Source: UBA3071 sp965369635
GTDB taxonomy: Bacteria > Chloroflexota > Anaerolineae > UBA3071
DNA: 5,651 nt
Reading direction: 5' to 3'
Assembly: GCA_965369635.1 (NCBI GenBank)
Contig: CBDURC010000203.1
Span: 1-5,651 of the forward strand
Position 1 is the first letter of the stretch, and each line of letters opens with the position of its first letter. Made by a program: the position numbers and the translations under genes. Below the pieces are notes generated by a model. The model saw nothing but the letters and a program-made list of their open reading frames with translations, searched no databases and was not told the DNA's origin. Positions 4,474 through 5,651 of the stretch are shown piece after piece.

Positions 4474-5586
4474 TCACAGGATCAACATCGCATCCCCGAA
4501 GCTGTAGAAGCGGTAACCTTTGGTCATGGCCTCATAGTATGCTCTGTCCATCAGTTCCTTGCCGGCGAAAGCCGCCACCAACATCAGCAGCGTGGAACGG
4601 GGCAGGTGGAAGTTGGTGATCATAGCGTCCACCGCACAGAAGCGGTAGCCGGGGGTGATGAACAGATCTGTCCAGCCCCTCGAGGGTTCTGGGTTTCGAG
4701 TTTCGAGTTTCGGGTCGTCCACCGAAAAGCGAACCGATGTCTCTAGAACACGTACAGCCGTGGTGCCTACCGCAACCACGCGGCGGCCAGCAGCCTTCGT
4801 CTGGGTAATGGCCTCTGCTGTCTCCAGAGGCAGTTCCGCCCATTCGCTGTGCATGGCGTGCTCTTCGATGAGTTCCGTCTTCACAGGGCGAAACGTATCC
4901 AGCCCCACATGCAGGGTGACAAAGGCAAAGCGTATCCCCTGGACCTGCAGATGATCTATGAGCGCAGCGGTGAAGTGCAGGCCCGCCGTGGGTGCAGCCA
5001 CAGAACCCTGCACGCGGGCATACACGGTCTGGTATCGCTCTGGATCAGCCAGCGGCTCGTGGATGTAGGGTGGCAGGGGCACGATTCCAAGCTCGTCGAG
5101 AAGCGGTTCGACTGCCTGATCGAACTCGACCACGCGGCCGCCGTCGTCTGTCTCGGCCACGATGGTCGCCGTCAGTGAAGTGTTTCGGGTTTCGGGTTTC
5201 GAGTCTCGGGTTGTGTGTGGCCTGTGTTCTTGGGAGGTGTGATTGTTGGACTCTGGCCTTTGGATTTGGATTCTTGTGCCTGGGCGCAGTCGCTTGCCTC
5301 GCACAAGCGTTTGCCAGGTGCGCTCCTGGAGGCGTTTGAGCAGGAACACCTCTACTCGACCGCCAGTCTCCTTGCGTCCCAGGAGCCGCGCTGGGATCAC
5401 GCGGCTGTCGTTGGCCACTAGCAGGTCACCAGGCTGCATATACTCACCGATGTCTCGGAAATGGCGGTGAGTGATCTCGCCGTCGCGCCGGTCCAGCACC
5501 AGAAGTCGCGAACCGTCTCGCGGCTCAATGGGCGTCTGAGCGATCATCTCCGGGGGCAGTTCGTAGTCGAACTCTGCGGTTTTCAT
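4474..5586 (-). CDS. queA: S-adenosylmethionine:tRNA ribosyltransferase-isomerase QueA
   Basis: A 370-residue cytoplasmic enzyme that transfers and isomerises the ribosyl part of S-adenosylmethionine onto 7-aminomethyl-7-deazaguanine in tRNA, forming epoxyqueuosine in queuosine synthesis. Family blocks are clear: FDYELPPEMIAQTP (6-19), NDSRVIPARL (59-68), AAPTAGLHF (197-205), VTLHVGLDTFRPV (223-235), MHSEWAELP (245-253), VGTTAVRVLE (273-282), TNFHLPRSTLLM (324-335) and the C-terminal YRFYSFGDAMLIL. Two low-complexity, polar segments with no family counterpart, residues about 109-137 and 285-303, are encoded around 28-bp heptamer arrays and share the string ETRN in the same frame. Both keep the frame open and fall between conserved blocks, so the enzyme is probably functional with enlarged surface loops. 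The ATG at 5586 lacks a good ribosome site; the preceding bases are a tandem repeat. It ends 196 bp before RR1 and is probably transcribed separately. Confidence 0.96.
   Translation of the reverse strand: MKTAEFDYELPPEMIAQTPIEPRDGSRLLVLDRRDGEITHRHFRDIGEYMQPGDLLVANDSRVIPARLLGRKETGGRVEVFLLKRLQERTWQTLVRGKRLRPGTRIQIQRPESNNHTSQEHRPHTTRDSKPETRNTSLTATIVAETDDGGRVVEFDQAVEPLLDELGIVPLPPYIHEPLADPERYQTVYARVQGSVAAPTAGLHFTAALIDHLQVQGIRFAFVTLHVGLDTFRPVKTELIEEHAMHSEWAELPLETAEAITQTKAAGRRVVAVGTTAVRVLETSVRFSVDDPKLETRNPEPSRGWTDLFITPGYRFCAVDAMITNFHLPRSTLLMLVAAFAGKELMDRAYYEAMTKGYRFYSFGDAMLIL
4686..4713. repeat. Heptamer array 1 (four units) inside queA
   Basis: Four contiguous 7-base units read on the plus strand: GTTCTGG, GTTTCGA, GTTTCGA, GTTTCGG. 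On the coding strand they give Lys-Leu-Glu-Thr-Arg-Asn-Pro, close to the segment encoded by the second array. The array lies in the variable loop between VGTTAVRVLE and TDLFITPGYRF. The unit contains no stop in any of the six frames. Confidence 0.8.
5182..5209. repeat. Heptamer array 2 (four units) inside queA
   Basis: Four contiguous 7-base units on the plus strand: GTTTCGG, GTTTCGG, GTTTCGA, GTCTCGG. They encode Arg-Asp-Ser-Lys-Pro-Glu-Thr-Arg-Asn on the coding strand. The array has the same unit, the same copy number and the same reading phase as the array at 4686-4713, about 0.5 kb away. It is followed by a G/T-rich stretch to about 5275 that also encodes non-family sequence. Confidence 0.8.
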
Positions 5587-5602
5587 CTACCCGTCTACCC
5601 GT
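5587..5602. repeat. Tandem 8-bp repeat abutting the queA start codon
   Basis: CTACCCGT occurs twice in direct tandem (5587-5594, 5595-5602), immediately upstream of the queA ATG. On the minus strand it reads ACGGGTAG twice, so the place where a ribosome site should be holds repeat sequence with only a weak GGG core. Confidence 0.75.
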
Positions 5603-5646
5603 CTTCAGGCAGTGTAGGGCGGCTTTCCGTAGCCGCCGTCTTCAGG
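5599..5646. repeat. Hairpin between two 11-bp direct repeats upstream of queA
   Basis: GGCGGCT (5618-5624) and AGCCGCC (5631-5637) form a perfect 7-bp stem with a 6-base loop. CCGTCTTCAGG occurs at 5599-5609 and again at 5636-5646, bracketing the hairpin. The arrangement resembles a REP- or MITE-like dispersed element, or the first units of an array continuing beyond the window. No T-run follows, so it is not an evident intrinsic terminator. No gene is recognisable between 5587 and the window end. Confidence 0.55.
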
Positions 5647-5651
5647 ATGCA

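Noticed and set aside
4180..4746. Plus-strand open frame (188 codons) across the RR1 start, the gap and the queA end
   Set aside because: It spans two minus-strand genes and a promoter region with no recognisable protein family. Its end (FEFRVVHRK) is just the heptamer repeat read on the other strand.
4686..5209. Heptamer arrays considered as a CRISPR array or a frameshift/pseudogene signal in queA
   Set aside because: Units are 7 bases with no spacers, and the queA frame stays open with all conserved blocks intact on both sides.

Overview
This is a bacterial window in which every convincing gene lies on the minus strand, so transcription runs from high to low coordinates. queA, a bacteria-only gene, sits at the right end. 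Left of it is a compact redox and signalling cluster. The genes are GC-rich, most have strong Shine-Dalgarno (SD) sites, and two starts are non-ATG (GTG and TTG). The short dispersed-type repeats, the queA insertions and the stand-alone receiver genes recall anaerobic Chloroflexota or similar metagenomic lineages. That assignment is inference; no rRNA or other marker is present to settle it.

Layout in transcription order: a repeat-bearing leader (5587-5651); queA (5586-4474), a tRNA queuosine enzyme with two repeat-derived, in-frame insertions; a 196-bp gap with a well-formed sigma70-type promoter and two inverted repeats; a stand-alone receiver protein (RR1, 4277-3834); nuoE (3844-3368) and nuoF (3363-2092), the NADH-oxidising module of complex I-type enzymes; a second receiver (RR2, 2054-1683); an FAD-dependent pyridine nucleotide-disulfide oxidoreductase (1576-203); a 141-bp gap with a G/C-rich quasi-palindrome; and the first 20 codons of a third receiver (RR3, 61-1), cut by the window edge.

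The six genes from RR1 to RR3 look like one transcription unit: same strand, overlaps or small gaps, and a single good promoter before RR1. NuoE carries a 2Fe-2S cluster. NuoF carries FMN, an NADH site and a 4Fe-4S cluster. Together they would pass electrons from NADH to a partner that is not in the window, or in the reverse direction. The flavoprotein is a second NAD(P)H-dependent redox enzyme. Three related receiver-only proteins alternate with these enzymes, and no histidine kinase or output domain is visible. The cluster may couple phosphorelay signalling to NADH/thiol redox metabolism; this is an inference from gene order.

The most notable points are the receiver/redox interleaving, the shared non-canonical loop after the phospho-acceptor Asp in RR1 and RR2, a palindromic operator-like site on the -35 box, and two 28-bp arrays of a heptamer that is stop-free in all six frames, inserted into queA.
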